Origin: Candidatus Leptovillus gracilis
GTDB taxonomy: Bacteria > Chloroflexota > Anaerolineae > Promineifilales > Promineifilaceae
Assembly (NCBI GenBank): GCA_016716065.1
Contig: JADJXA010000001.1
Span: forward strand, 558,001 to 622,000
Length of the DNA: 64,000 nucleotides
Reading direction: 5' to 3'
In this document: positions 34,115 to 42,841 of the stretch, in pieces
How the letters are laid out: each line of letters opens with the position of its first letter
Position numbering within the stretch: position 1 is the stretch's first letter
The notes under the pieces: generated by a model
Seen by the model: the letters and a program-made list of their open reading frames with translations, nothing else
The model's database searches: none
Told to the model about the DNA's origin: nothing
Position numbers and translations under genes: made by a program

Positions 34115-36616
34115 ATGAAACCAGAAAAAATCGGCCGTTACGACATTCAAGAAGAAATCGGGCGCGGGGGCATGGCGACCGTCTACCGTGCCTATGATCC
34201 GCGCTTTGAACGTCACGTCGCCGTGAAGCTGCTGCCGCGCCAATTTATGCATGACCCCGAATTTCGGGCGCGCTTTAATCGGGAGGCCAAAACCATCGCC
34301 GCATTGGAACACCCAGCCATCGTGCCGGTGTATGACTATGGCGAAGATGATGGCGTGTTGTATCTGGTGATGCGCTATATGCCCGGCGGATCGCTGGCCG
34401 ACCGGTTGGAAGATGGGCCGCTGTCCATCGAAGAATCGGCTGAAATTTTGCAGCGTCTCGGCTCCGCTCTGGACCGCGCCCACAGCGAGGGCATTATCCA
34501 CCGCGACCTGAAACCCAGCAATATATTGTTTGACCAGTACGGCGATGCTTTTCTGGCCGATTTTGGCATTGTGCGCGTCACCACGTCCGATTCTAACCTG
34601 ACGGCCAGCGGCAGCCTGGTGGGCACACCCACCTATATGAGTCCAGAGCAGGTGTATGGCGACAAGGAGTTAGACGGCCGTTCCGACATCTATGCGCTCG
34701 GCGTTATCCTCTTCCAAATGCTCACCGGCCAGCTTCCCTACGAGGCCGATACCCCGGCCAAAATGATGATGAAACACGTCCTGGAGCCGGTCCCGCAAAT
34801 CCTCAAAAACCGGCCGGATCTGCCGCCGGAAGCGGAACTGGTTGTCAGCCGGGCGTTGGCCAAAGAGCGCGACGACCGCTTTGCCAATGCCGCTGACCTG
34901 AACGCCGCCCTGAGTACGCTGACGCAAAAAAACAAAACGGCCGTTGAAGTTCAGGCACAGTTGGCAACCATGCAAGCGGCCATCGCCCCAGAGTTGGCGG
35001 AAAAAAGCGCGCCGGCCAGCGGCACGGCCGTAGATGAACCACCGCCAGAACTGGCCGACGCTGTGGCCGCCGAGGTTTTACGCCAGTCGGCTGACCTGCT
35101 GCCGCCCAAAAGCGCCGCCGTTCCTCCCATCACCCCGCCCTACAACCCGGAGCGCACCTTTCCCGTGTGGGCGGCAGTGATGAGCGGCGCGCTGTTTTTG
35201 TTGTGTCTTTGCCTGGCTGGGGTGGTGGGACTGCTTGTGAGCAACCGGGACGAGATTCTGGCGGACCTGAACCCCACGCTGGCGGCCGTTTTTGAGGGCA
35301 CGGCGACGGCCGTTGGTTTCCCCTTGTTGGACCCCGCCGAAGCCGCCGCCGCAACCACCAGGGCCGAATTGGCCGCCACCCGTGAGCAAATTGCCGCAGC
35401 AGCGACGGTGACGGCCGCTGCCAATACGCCCACCACCGCACCGGCCAACAGCAGCAGCGCCAATGGGCTGGCGGCCACCCGCGATACTTTGGCGGCCACC
35501 CGCGACAGTCTGGCAGCTACCCGCGCCGCCGCGGCTACCCGCGCCGCCGTGGGCACACCCACTGGCAACGACCCCCAGGCTACGCGCGCCAGCCTGGAAG
35601 CGACGCGCCTGGCCCTCACCGGAACCAACAGCCTGCCGGCCGTCTATGGTCCACGCTCCGGCGCCCTGGCCCACGAATTGGACAACACCATTGAATCGGT
35701 TTATGCCAGCGTGAATCTGCGCAATTTTGTCGCCCAGGCCAGCGTGATCAATCCCTACGACGCGGCCGATAATGGCTGGGATTTTGGCCTGATTTTCCGG
35801 CAAACGGCCGTAGACGAAGAACTCCGCCTGGTGGTAGGCTCCGATGGCAAATGGAGCCTGAACAATCGCGCTGGCGACACAGACGACTTCATCCAGGAAG
35901 GCAACGTCAGTCAATATCTGGAATTAGCGGCAAACGGCCGTAACCACATCCGCCTCATCGCCACCGAAGACATCGGTTACTTCTTCCTCAACGACCAGTT
36001 CATAGACACTCTCGACCTCTCTACCCGTACCGATTTGGGCAACCTGGCCCTGGGAACCGGCTTCTACAGCAGCAATGAACAAGCCGGGGCCACCACACGC
36101 TATGAATCCTTTGGCGTGTGGGGCTACGTGCCTACCTATGGCCCCACCAGCGGCGAATTGACCCACGTGCTGGACAACTACATCAAAATGCAGGCTGCCA
36201 ACGTCGAACTGCGTAACTTTGTGGCTGAGGTGGAATTTAGCAATCCCTACGACGCGGCGACCGGCGGTTGGGATTGGGGCTTTGCTTTCCGCGAAGTGGA
36301 GCAAGAATACTGGCTTATTATCTCTTCCGATGGCGAGTGGAACCTGGTGGATCGGCGTCCTGACGATGATTATTTTTTAGAGGATGGGGTTGTGAAAAAC
36401 CTGGCAGTAGACGAAGAGGCAAGCAACACCCTGACCTTAATTGCCTATGACCAGACCGGCGTATTCTTTCTCAACGGCCAATACATCACCGCCCTTTACC
36501 TGGGCGACCGCCTGGATGCGGGTGACGTGGCCGTTGTCGCCGCCTTTTTCGAGGGCAACGAAATCGCCGATACTACCACCGGCTACGAGAACTTCACCAT
36601 CTGGCCGCTCCCCTGA
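34115..36616 (+). CDS. PknB-like Ser/Thr kinase with duplicated extracytoplasmic domain
   Basis: 833 residues. Kinase domain at 8-270: GRGGMATVY (P-loop), K38 in HVAVKLL, HRDLKPSNILF, DFGIVR and TPTYMSPEQ; all catalytic residues are present. A Pro/Ala-rich linker leads to a single membrane helix (AVMSGALFLLCLCLAGVVGLLV, about 350). Outside follows an Ala/Thr/Arg repeat region (units like LAATRDS and AATRAA, about 410-500), then two copies of a beta-rich domain of about 150 residues, each starting YGP(R/T)SG and holding LRNFVA, NPYDAA, GWD(F/W)G, and ending in (Y)E(S/N)F. These probably bind a ligand such as a glycan; the kinase would signal inward. Confidence 0.88.
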   Translation: MKPEKIGRYDIQEEIGRGGMATVYRAYDPRFERHVAVKLLPRQFMHDPEFRARFNREAKTIAALEHPAIVPVYDYGEDDGVLYLVMRYMPGGSLADRLEDGPLSIEESAEILQRLGSALDRAHSEGIIHRDLKPSNILFDQYGDAFLADFGIVRVTTSDSNLTASGSLVGTPTYMSPEQVYGDKELDGRSDIYALGVILFQMLTGQLPYEADTPAKMMMKHVLEPVPQILKNRPDLPPEAELVVSRALAKERDDRFANAADLNAALSTLTQKNKTAVEVQAQLATMQAAIAPELAEKSAPASGTAVDEPPPELADAVAAEVLRQSADLLPPKSAAVPPITPPYNPERTFPVWAAVMSGALFLLCLCLAGVVGLLVSNRDEILADLNPTLAAVFEGTATAVGFPLLDPAEAAAATTRAELAATREQIAAAATVTAAANTPTTAPANSSSANGLAATRDTLAATRDSLAATRAAAATRAAVGTPTGNDPQATRASLEATRLALTGTNSLPAVYGPRSGALAHELDNTIESVYASVNLRNFVAQASVINPYDAADNGWDFGLIFRQTAVDEELRLVVGSDGKWSLNNRAGDTDDFIQEGNVSQYLELAANGRNHIRLIATEDIGYFFLNDQFIDTLDLSTRTDLGNLALGTGFYSSNEQAGATTRYESFGVWGYVPTYGPTSGELTHVLDNYIKMQAANVELRNFVAEVEFSNPYDAATGGWDWGFAFREVEQEYWLIISSDGEWNLVDRRPDDDYFLEDGVVKNLAVDEEASNTLTLIAYDQTGVFFLNGQYITALYLGDRLDAGDVAVVAAFFEGNEIADTTTGYENFTIWPLP

Positions 36617-36619
36617 AAT

Positions 36620-36669
36620 GGGAGCGCGGACGTCCCGTCCGCCCCGGCAGGCGAGACGCCTGCGCTCCC
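36620..36669. repeat. nested cruciform repeat after the kinase gene
   Basis: Outer arms GGGAGCGC (36620-36627)/GCGCTCCC (36662-36669) enclose two small hairpins, GGACG/CGTCC and GCAGGCG/CGCCTGC. GAGTTTTC follows, so it could act as a terminator for the kinase gene. Confidence 0.65.
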
Positions 36670-36769
36670 AGAGTTTTCATTCGTAGTGGTGGTGCAGCCC
36701 ACTCATGAAGTCTCCCCTGAAAATACAGGCCTTGCCGCCAGTTGACTGACAAAATTTACATTCAGCTCA

Positions 36770-36846
36770 ATTGACAACAGATTGGCAGGATTGACGGATT
36801 GTTTTCTCGCCCCCCTATCCGCAAATCCTGGGAATCCCTGTCCTGC
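36770..36846. repeat. dispersed repeat related to 26,043-26,145
   Basis: CAGATTGGCAGGATTGACGG (from 36,776) and an imperfect partner CCGCAAATCCTGGGAATCC match the element near 26,100 in inverted orientation. It fills most of the gap between the kinase and the convergent PAP2 gene. Confidence 0.6.
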
Positions 36847-36851
36847 ATACG

Positions 36852-37844
36852 TCAGGCGATGGTCAAATCAATGCCGCGATCCGGATCGGCCTGGGCCAGC
36901 TTAAGGCGCACAAACACCAGCGGCGCGTAATAGGTGATCCAGATGCCGATGACAAAATAGCGGAAAACGCGCAGGGGAAGGGCCAGCCACAAGGGGTCGC
37001 TGGGGAAGATGAGGTCTAAACCAACGCGGATGCCCATAGCAACGGCCATGCCAAACAGGTAACGGCCGATACGCAAATACCAACGGCCGTCGCTGCGAAA
37101 GCGAATCCGGCTGCCTTCCAACAAAAGACCGACGCCAGCGCCCAACAGCACACCAACGGCCGTTGCCATGCCCTCCATACCGGCCAATTCGGCCACAGGG
37201 ATATAAGCCGCCCAGGGCACACTCAGGTCTGGCGCGCCAATGAGCAGCCGGATGATGATGTAAACGGCCGTGAATGCCACCGGAACCATCAGCGCCACCA
37301 TCAGCTTAAAACCTAAAATGCGCCGGCTAAATGCTCTGGCCGCATACTGCTGCCAAAACACAAAGCCCAACAGCACCAGCCCACTCACCAAAAAGCCAAC
37401 CACCGTGTCATGAATAAAATGCGAACCCAGGTAAATGCGGCTCAAGGCCATCAGAATAATCATCACCACCGCCACCACCCAGGCCCACCAGCGCCGAATC
37501 CACCCGGCGATGAACAAATAGGTCAGCGTCGCCAACTGCACATGGCCGCTGGGCACGCCATAGCTGGACTCTTCCCACAACATCAAGTCAGGGTCAAACC
37601 AGAACGGCCGTGGGCCTCTTAAGCCATGCTTTAACACTGGATTAAAAGCATTTGTTAATAAAAATAAATAGGCAAATAACGCGCCCACTGGTTTGTTAAT
37701 AGACCAGTAAATCAATGGAAACAAAGCCAGATAAAATTCTTCCAATCCCAGGGTGCTAATGAACGTAAAAAAGCCGGCAAGCTGCGGATAATTTTCTTGC
37801 AGCCAACGGGTTACATTTAGCCCCATCTCTAAAAGTGGGTCCAT
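36852..37844 (-). CDS. PAP2-family membrane phosphatase
   Basis: 330 residues from ATG 37844, chosen for AGGAGG 6 nt upstream. About eight membrane helices. Signature motifs in order: KHGLRGPRP (motif 1, KxxxxxxRP), YGVPSGH (motif 2, PSGH) and SRIYLGSHFIHD (motif 3, SRxxxxxHxxxD). PAP2 enzymes remove phosphate from membrane lipids such as undecaprenyl pyrophosphate or phosphatidate; which one applies here is not visible. The C-terminal 150 residues add further helices. It is divergent from the two-component operon. Confidence 0.85.
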   Translation of the reverse strand: MDPLLEMGLNVTRWLQENYPQLAGFFTFISTLGLEEFYLALFPLIYWSINKPVGALFAYLFLLTNAFNPVLKHGLRGPRPFWFDPDLMLWEESSYGVPSGHVQLATLTYLFIAGWIRRWWAWVVAVVMIILMALSRIYLGSHFIHDTVVGFLVSGLVLLGFVFWQQYAARAFSRRILGFKLMVALMVPVAFTAVYIIIRLLIGAPDLSVPWAAYIPVAELAGMEGMATAVGVLLGAGVGLLLEGSRIRFRSDGRWYLRIGRYLFGMAVAMGIRVGLDLIFPSDPLWLALPLRVFRYFVIGIWITYYAPLVFVRLKLAQADPDRGIDLTIA

Positions 37845-38119
37845 GTGCGTCCTCCTGCCACGATATAGTTTTATTGTCGCCAAATAGTCAGGACTTTACA
37901 TAAGCGCCACACCACAAAACGATGATTGGATGTGTGTACGTCCTACTCTTCCCATGTAGATTGTAGCCGCGCATGTTCCATCACGTCAACCAGCGTCAGC
38001 AATTGGATTTATTACCGCCCAACGCGCGATAACCAGAGGCGACATTTGTTTTCGCTGAGAGTTTGGCCCGTAATGCCGTCTAGTTGGTTCCCGGCGGTTG
38101 CGCCCTGAGCGGGGCGGTT

Positions 38120-38125
38120 TATAAT
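38120..38125 (+). promoter_or_regulatory. -10 box of the two-component operon
   Basis: A perfect TATAAT 29 nt before the ATG, preceded by a GC hairpin (CGCCC, 38101-38105, with GGGCG) and only a poor -35 (TTGCGC, 16-nt spacer). The weak -35 suggests activator help. Confidence 0.5.
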
Positions 38126-38154
38126 CTATTGATGAACCTGACTGGAGGGTGTTT

Positions 38155-38832
38155 ATGTCTGCAAGAATTTTAGTCGTTGAAGATGAAGATCGTATTCGCC
38201 AATTTTTACAACGTGGCCTGACATTTGAAGGCTACCGCGTAGATGCTGCCGCCGATGGGCAAACTGGCCTGGAACTGGCGCGGGAAAATCCGCCCGACCT
38301 GGTGCTGCTAGACCTGATGTTGCCCGGCATGAATGGGCTGGAAGTTTGCCGCCGTATCCGCGCTGCCAGCGAAGTCCCCATTCTGATGCTCACCGCCAAA
38401 GAGACCATCGAAGACCGCGTCGTTGGCCTGGATGCCGGCGCCGACGATTACCTGGTAAAACCATTTGCTTTTGACGAATTGGTAGCCCGCGTGCGCGCCC
38501 TGCTGCGCCGGGCGCAGCCCACCAAGCCCCAGGTCTACCGCTTTGCCGACCTGGAGTTAGACACCGGCACGCGCCAGGGCAAACGGGGCGAGCGCAACTT
38601 TGACCTGACGGCCAAAGAGTATGAACTGCTGGAGTTGTTCATGCGCCACCCGCGCCAGGTCCTCACCCGTGAAGTCATTTTCGACCGCGTTTGGAACTAT
38701 GACTTTGGCGGCGAAAGCAACATCATCGAAGTTTACGTGCGTTATTTGCGCCAAAAAACCGAGACCGACGGCCAGACCCGTCTCATTCATACGGTGCGTG
38801 GCATCGGTTACGTTTTGCGCGAAGAAGCCTGA
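38155..38832 (+). CDS. OmpR-family response regulator
   Basis: 225 residues. Receiver domain with D10/E11 region (VVEDED), phospho-acceptor D53 (LVLLDLMLPG), T82-type Thr in LMLTAKE and K104-type Lys (YLVKPF); C-terminal winged helix (FDLTAKEYELLELFMRHP, VLTREVIFDRVW, VYVRYLRQK, TVRGIGYVL). ATG 38155 follows GGAGGG (38144-38149) at 5 nt. The kinase gene follows after 13 nt. It is a transcription factor for an envelope-related or unknown regulon. Confidence 0.93.
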   Translation: MSARILVVEDEDRIRQFLQRGLTFEGYRVDAAADGQTGLELARENPPDLVLLDLMLPGMNGLEVCRRIRAASEVPILMLTAKETIEDRVVGLDAGADDYLVKPFAFDELVARVRALLRRAQPTKPQVYRFADLELDTGTRQGKRGERNFDLTAKEYELLELFMRHPRQVLTREVIFDRVWNYDFGGESNIIEVYVRYLRQKTETDGQTRLIHTVRGIGYVLREEA

Positions 38833-38845
38833 TACAGATACACCC

Positions 38846-40309
38846 TTGTCCATCCAAAACCGCCTTCTCCTGATCTATACGATCATCTTTTCTGGCGCCT
38901 TTGTCCTGTTTGCGATGATCGTTTATTTTCTGCCCAGCAACCGGATTCTGGCGGAAGTGGATTCGGGCCTGCAAGCCCTGAGCGCGGAGATCGTAAGCGC
39001 CAGCCTGATAACCGATAGGCTGGGAAACCTCCTGGTGGCTATCCCCAATGACCTGGCAACCTTTGAGACTGCTTCTACCTTTTTGCTTATTACTGATAAG
39101 CAGGGAACCGTTGTGGCGCAGTCCAATAATCTAGCGGGATTTGATGACTTGCTGGACCCGGACACGCTGGGCGATGAGCCGATCTTCAGCCTGAGCCAAC
39201 GGGACAACACGTCGCTGCGCGTTTTTACGAGACCGTTATATCTGAATAACAACCCTGATCTGGGCATTGTTGGCTATTTGCAGGTAGCGCGCCTGTTAAA
39301 TACCTACACCAGTTTTAACCGGCTGTTGGCTGTGGCGCTGCTGGTTGGGTTTGCGGCGGCCACCGGCTCGTTGTTCCTGGCGGTTTGGCTGACGCCAGGC
39401 TTGTTCCGGCCGTTGGACGATATTGCCACCGTCGCCAACCAGATTTCCCGCGCCGATGACCTGAGCCTGCGCGTGCCTCATTCTGACCGCATTGACGAGA
39501 TTGGGGTATTGGCCCGCGCCCTGAACGAGACGTTGGAGCGCCTGGAACGGCTTTTCCAGACGCAGCAGCGGCTCATGGCCGACGTGTCGCATGAACTGCG
39601 AACTCCGTTGACGGCTATTCGCGGCAACGTGGATTTGATGCGGCGCATGGGGGATGGCGATCCGGAATCGTTAGAGATTATCCAGGAAGAAGTGGACCGC
39701 CTGACCCGGCTGGTGGGCGACCTGACATTGCTGGCGCGCGCCGATGCCGGCGGTCTGCCGCTAACCCTGAAACCGGTTGAATTGGATAATTTGCTGTTTG
39801 AGGTGTACCGACAGGTCAGTCTGCTGGGTAAGCCGGTGGATGTGGTTGTTACTGAGGTGGATCAGGTCTGCGTGAATGGCGACCCGGACAGATTGAAGCA
39901 GCTGCTGCTGAATCTGGTAGAGAACGGCATGAAATACACACCCAAAGGTGGCCGGGTGACGGTAAACCTGTCGCAAGCCGACGGTTGGGCGCAAATGACG
40001 GTTAGCGATAATGGCGTGGGCATTCCGCCCGAAGATTTACCGTTTATTTTTGATCGTTTTTACCGGGTGGATAAGGCGCGTAACCGGTCGCAGGGTGGCT
40101 CTGGATTGGGTCTGGCGATTGCCAAATGGGTGGCGCAGGCGCATGGTGGGGACATCTACGTGGACAGTGAAGTGAATATGGGCACGACGTTTACGGTGGC
40201 GCTGCCTGTGTTGGAAAAAGTTAACAAAGTGGAGGAAGTGCGGGCGGAAAACGGCCGTACCCTTTCCAGTTTACGTCTGCTTGGCTCCTCCCGTCGCAAA
40301 GAAAAATAG
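38846..40309 (+). CDS. membrane sensor histidine kinase
   Basis: About 487 residues from TTG 38846, 13 nt after the response regulator stop; in-frame extension further upstream would overlap that gene. Layout: membrane helix (LLLIYTIIFSGAFVLFAMIVYFL), an outside sensor of about 130 residues, a second helix (LAVALLVGFAAATGSLFLAVWL), HAMP, HisKA with HELRTPLTAIRG, and an ATPase domain with NLVENGMKY, DNGVGIP and GSGLGLAIAK. It should phosphorylate the adjacent OmpR-type regulator. The ligand is unknown. A terminator for the opposite-strand PspC gene overlaps its 3' end. Confidence 0.9.
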   Translation: MSIQNRLLLIYTIIFSGAFVLFAMIVYFLPSNRILAEVDSGLQALSAEIVSASLITDRLGNLLVAIPNDLATFETASTFLLITDKQGTVVAQSNNLAGFDDLLDPDTLGDEPIFSLSQRDNTSLRVFTRPLYLNNNPDLGIVGYLQVARLLNTYTSFNRLLAVALLVGFAAATGSLFLAVWLTPGLFRPLDDIATVANQISRADDLSLRVPHSDRIDEIGVLARALNETLERLERLFQTQQRLMADVSHELRTPLTAIRGNVDLMRRMGDGDPESLEIIQEEVDRLTRLVGDLTLLARADAGGLPLTLKPVELDNLLFEVYRQVSLLGKPVDVVVTEVDQVCVNGDPDRLKQLLLNLVENGMKYTPKGGRVTVNLSQADGWAQMTVSDNGVGIPPEDLPFIFDRFYRVDKARNRSQGGSGLGLAIAKWVAQAHGGDIYVDSEVNMGTTFTVALPVLEKVNKVEEVRAENGRTLSSLRLLGSSRRKEK

Positions 40310-40344
40310 GGCGAATGAAAGGAACTTCCCCTCCCATTCGCCCT
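40303..40344 (-). terminator. intrinsic terminator of the PspC gene
   Basis: Stem AGGGCGAATG (40308-40317)/CATTCGCCCT (40335-40344), 17-nt loop, followed on the minus strand by ATTTTTC. It lies at the end of the convergent histidine kinase gene. Confidence 0.7.
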
Positions 40345-40359
40345 GCCGGCCCCGTGAGC

Positions 40360-40782
40360 TTATCCACGACGGCGAATTAACAAGAGGACGCCCAGGCCGA
40401 TAAGGAACAGCGGCCAAAACGCTCCGGCCAGCCAACCCGTCCAACCCAACTGCTGCAACAAAAAGAACGCCCCCAGCATGATAAAAACCATGCCAACGGT
40501 AGCCGGACGGCCGTACCGGTTGGCCCCCTCGCTGACTGTTTGTTTCAGCTCTTTGATGTTATCTTGCAGCACCTCGGCGTCAGACGCATCGGCCGTTGCT
40601 TCACGCGGCATCACCACCCATAAGATGAGGTATAAGGGGAAGCCAATGCCGCTGGCGACGAACAACGCGACAAAAGCCAGACGCACCAGCACCGGATCTA
40701 TGTCCAGGTAAGCAGCCAGACCGCCGCAGATACCGGCGACCATCTTATCGCTTTCACTGCGCGTTAATTTGTTTTGAGACAT
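40360..40782 (-). CDS. PspC-domain membrane protein
   Basis: 140 residues from ATG 40782, chosen because GGAGG sits 7 nt upstream; the longer in-frame extension looks non-coding. The PspC domain fills the first 65 residues (LTRSESDKMVAGICGGLAAYLDIDPVLVRLAFVALFVA, PLYLILWVVMP). A second hydrophobic pair of helices is at 95-135 (VGMVFIMLGAFFLLQQLGW, FWPLFLIGLGVLLLI) and the protein ends RRRG. PspC proteins sense envelope stress in the phage-shock response; no pspA is nearby, so the role here is open. Confidence 0.85.
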   Translation of the reverse strand: MSQNKLTRSESDKMVAGICGGLAAYLDIDPVLVRLAFVALFVASGIGFPLYLILWVVMPREATADASDAEVLQDNIKELKQTVSEGANRYGRPATVGMVFIMLGAFFLLQQLGWTGWLAGAFWPLFLIGLGVLLLIRRRG

Positions 40783-40934
40783 GATAAACCTCCAATACAT
40801 CTTGTAACTTAAACGCCATTTCTGGCGCTGTTGTGGCACTATACGGGAGTAAAATTTGAAAGTTGCGCCGCCTATGTTCCGCTGACAGTTTGCCGCCAAC
40901 TACATGAGAGTCCCCTGAACCACGCCCGGCATGG

Positions 40935-40963
40935 CTGACGACCCGACCTATTTTTGCTATACT
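40935..40963 (+). promoter_or_regulatory. promoter of the Nudix fragment and beta-lactamase-fold genes
   Basis: -35 CTGACG (40935-40940, 4/6), 17-nt spacer, extended -10 TGC-TATACT (40955-40963). It sits 25 nt upstream of ATG 40988 and could drive the whole 41-44.5 kb run. Confidence 0.55.
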
Positions 40964-40987
40964 GGCTTGTTGAGGTTTAGAGTTTGT

Positions 40988-41248
40988 ATGTCATTTTCTT
41001 TTTTGTGGAAACAACGCGCTGCGCGCCTGATGGCCTGGCCGGCGCTGCAATGGTTGATGCGCCGAGGCATGGCTATTGTGGGCCACTTTGTGGCCCACAA
41101 ACGTCCGGTTGGCGTTGGTATGGTGGCGCTGGATGAAGACGGCCGTATTCTGCTGCTGCACCCTGTAGTCCACCCATGCTTCCCCTGGGGGCTGCCCGGC
41201 GGTTGGCTCAACCGCCGCGAATCTCCCCAGGCAAACACACCCCTATGA
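40988..41248 (+). pseudogene. truncated Nudix hydrolase (N-terminal part only)
   Basis: 86 codons from ATG 40988. The sequence HKRPVGVGMVALDEDGRILLLHPV, then FPWGLPGGWLNRRESP is the beginning of a Nudix domain up to the first Gly of the GX5E box; the catalytic REUXEEXGU helix and the rest (about 80 residues) are missing. The frame ends with NTPL and a TGA that overlaps the ATG of the next gene by 4 nt (ATGA). So a Nudix gene has lost its 3' part, and the stub is now translationally joined to the downstream gene. Whether it is expressed is unknown; a promoter is visible. Confidence 0.75.
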
Positions 41249-42732
41249 ACAAGAACTCATCACCCGGACTAGGGCAATGGATCACCGTCTCACTGCTGCT
41301 GGCGGTGACCCTTTTCCTCCTGGTTAAACTATACCAATACGCCGGCGCGCGCGGCTATTACCCCACCGGCCTCACCGTCGCCGGCATCAATGTGGGCGGT
41401 ATGACCCGCGACGAGGCCGGCGACATTTTGAACAACCGGTATCTGGACGCTCCCGTTCTCATCTACCACAATGCCGATTCTTTTGAAATAAGCCCCACCC
41501 GCACCGAATTTACGCTGGACCTGGAAGCGATGCTCAGTCAGGCTGATTATCAGCGCTTCCAGCAAGATTTTTGGGCCGGATTTTGGGGCTTTTTGTGGGG
41601 ACGGCCGGTGGAAGTGGAACCCGTGCCCCTCTATGCGACCCATAACCGGGAAGCCCTGCGCGAGCTGCTTAAGGACATTGCCGGCCTTACAGACAAACCG
41701 GCGCAGCCGCCGCAGCCCGTGCCCACCAGCCTCAGCTTTCAGTATGGCGAATCTGGCACCAGTACCAACATCGAAGCCAGCTTCGACGATGTGGAAGCGG
41801 CGCTTTACCGGCCATCCAGCCGCGAAGCCCATCTGGTTGTTGAACCGTTGCAGCCCAAACGGCCGGAAATCAACCTGCTCACCCGCCTGCTCGTCAATTA
41901 CATGCAAGAGTATGAACAAACCACCGGTGGGGCGGCGGCCATTTTCATTTACGACCTTAAAACAGGCGAGGAAGTGTCCATCAACGCCGACATGCCCTTG
42001 TCTGGCCTGGACATCTTGCGCATACCGATTGTTCTGGAACTGTATCGTCAATTGGACAACGTGCCCACGCTGGCCCAGCGCCAGCTTATCTCCGATACAT
42101 TAATTGTTCAGCCAGACCCCGCCAGCGCCAATCAGTTACTCGCCATTATCGCCGGAACCGACGACCCTTACCTGGGAGCCAGCAAGGTGACGGAATTGAT
42201 GCAGCGCCTGGGTTTGGTAAACACATATCTGCTCACCCCCTTTGCGGCGGATCCGCGGGCGGGGCAACGGCCGTTATCCACCCCCGCCAACTCCACCGAA
42301 ATCCTACGCGCCAATCCTGATCTTTACCGCCAGTTCACCGCCGAAGACATCGGCATGTTATTGGCCCACCTCTATTACTGCGCCCAGGGGCAGGGCGGCG
42401 CATTTTCCGCCCTGTTCCAAGACGAAATCAGCCAGGACGAATGCCAGCAAATGCTCGATTACATGGCGCAAAATCGCATTGAAAGCCTGCTGGAGAGCGG
42501 CGTTCCGCCCACCGTGCCCGTCGCCCACCGTCATGGCTGGATTAGCGATACTCACGGCGACGCCGGCATCGTCTTTTCGCCCGGCGGCGATTATGTTATC
42601 GTCGAACTGCTGTATAAACCCAACTGGTTGGAATGGGAGGTCAGTTCGCCACTGCTGGCGAATATCTCCCGCGCCGCCTACAATTTCTTTAACTTCGATA
42701 ATCCTTATCTGACAGATGCGCGAGCCAACTAG
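41245..42732 (+). CDS. beta-lactamase-fold protein with replaced catalytic residues
   Basis: 495 residues. N-terminal membrane anchor (WITVSLLLAVTLFLLVKLY), a PG_binding_4-like domain (YPTGLTVAGINVGGMTRDEA), then a class A beta-lactamase/serine hydrolase fold (AAIFIYDLKTGEEVSINADMPLSGLDILRIPIVLELY). The nucleophile Ser of SxxK is Asp256 and the Lys is Arg259; the SxN loop reads PDP; the KxG triad reads RHG. It aligns along its length with the next gene, which keeps SILK. Thus the protein is probably not a penicillin-hydrolysing or transpeptidase enzyme but a binding or regulatory paralogue. The start ATG 41245 overlaps the Nudix stub stop by 4 nt. Confidence 0.8.
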   Translation: MNKNSSPGLGQWITVSLLLAVTLFLLVKLYQYAGARGYYPTGLTVAGINVGGMTRDEAGDILNNRYLDAPVLIYHNADSFEISPTRTEFTLDLEAMLSQADYQRFQQDFWAGFWGFLWGRPVEVEPVPLYATHNREALRELLKDIAGLTDKPAQPPQPVPTSLSFQYGESGTSTNIEASFDDVEAALYRPSSREAHLVVEPLQPKRPEINLLTRLLVNYMQEYEQTTGGAAAIFIYDLKTGEEVSINADMPLSGLDILRIPIVLELYRQLDNVPTLAQRQLISDTLIVQPDPASANQLLAIIAGTDDPYLGASKVTELMQRLGLVNTYLLTPFAADPRAGQRPLSTPANSTEILRANPDLYRQFTAEDIGMLLAHLYYCAQGQGGAFSALFQDEISQDECQQMLDYMAQNRIESLLESGVPPTVPVAHRHGWISDTHGDAGIVFSPGGDYVIVELLYKPNWLEWEVSSPLLANISRAAYNFFNFDNPYLTDARAN

Positions 42733-42735
42733 TAC

Positions 42736-42825
42736 CAGTAATCGGTGTTCCGTAATCGGTATTCCGTAGGGCGCTGCCTCTGGCAAATGCCAACGGAAAA
42801 CGGACTTCGGTTTACGGCTACCAGG
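42736..42825. repeat. dispersed repeat element, copy 2
   Basis: Contains TCCGTAGGGCGCTGCC, CTCTGGCAAATGCCAACGGA and CGGACTTCGGTTTACGG. It is inverted relative to copy 1 (935-1010) and related to copy 3 (57684-57772). It lies between the two tandem paralogues. Confidence 0.75.
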
Positions 42826-42841
42826 CGCGCCCCAAACCACC

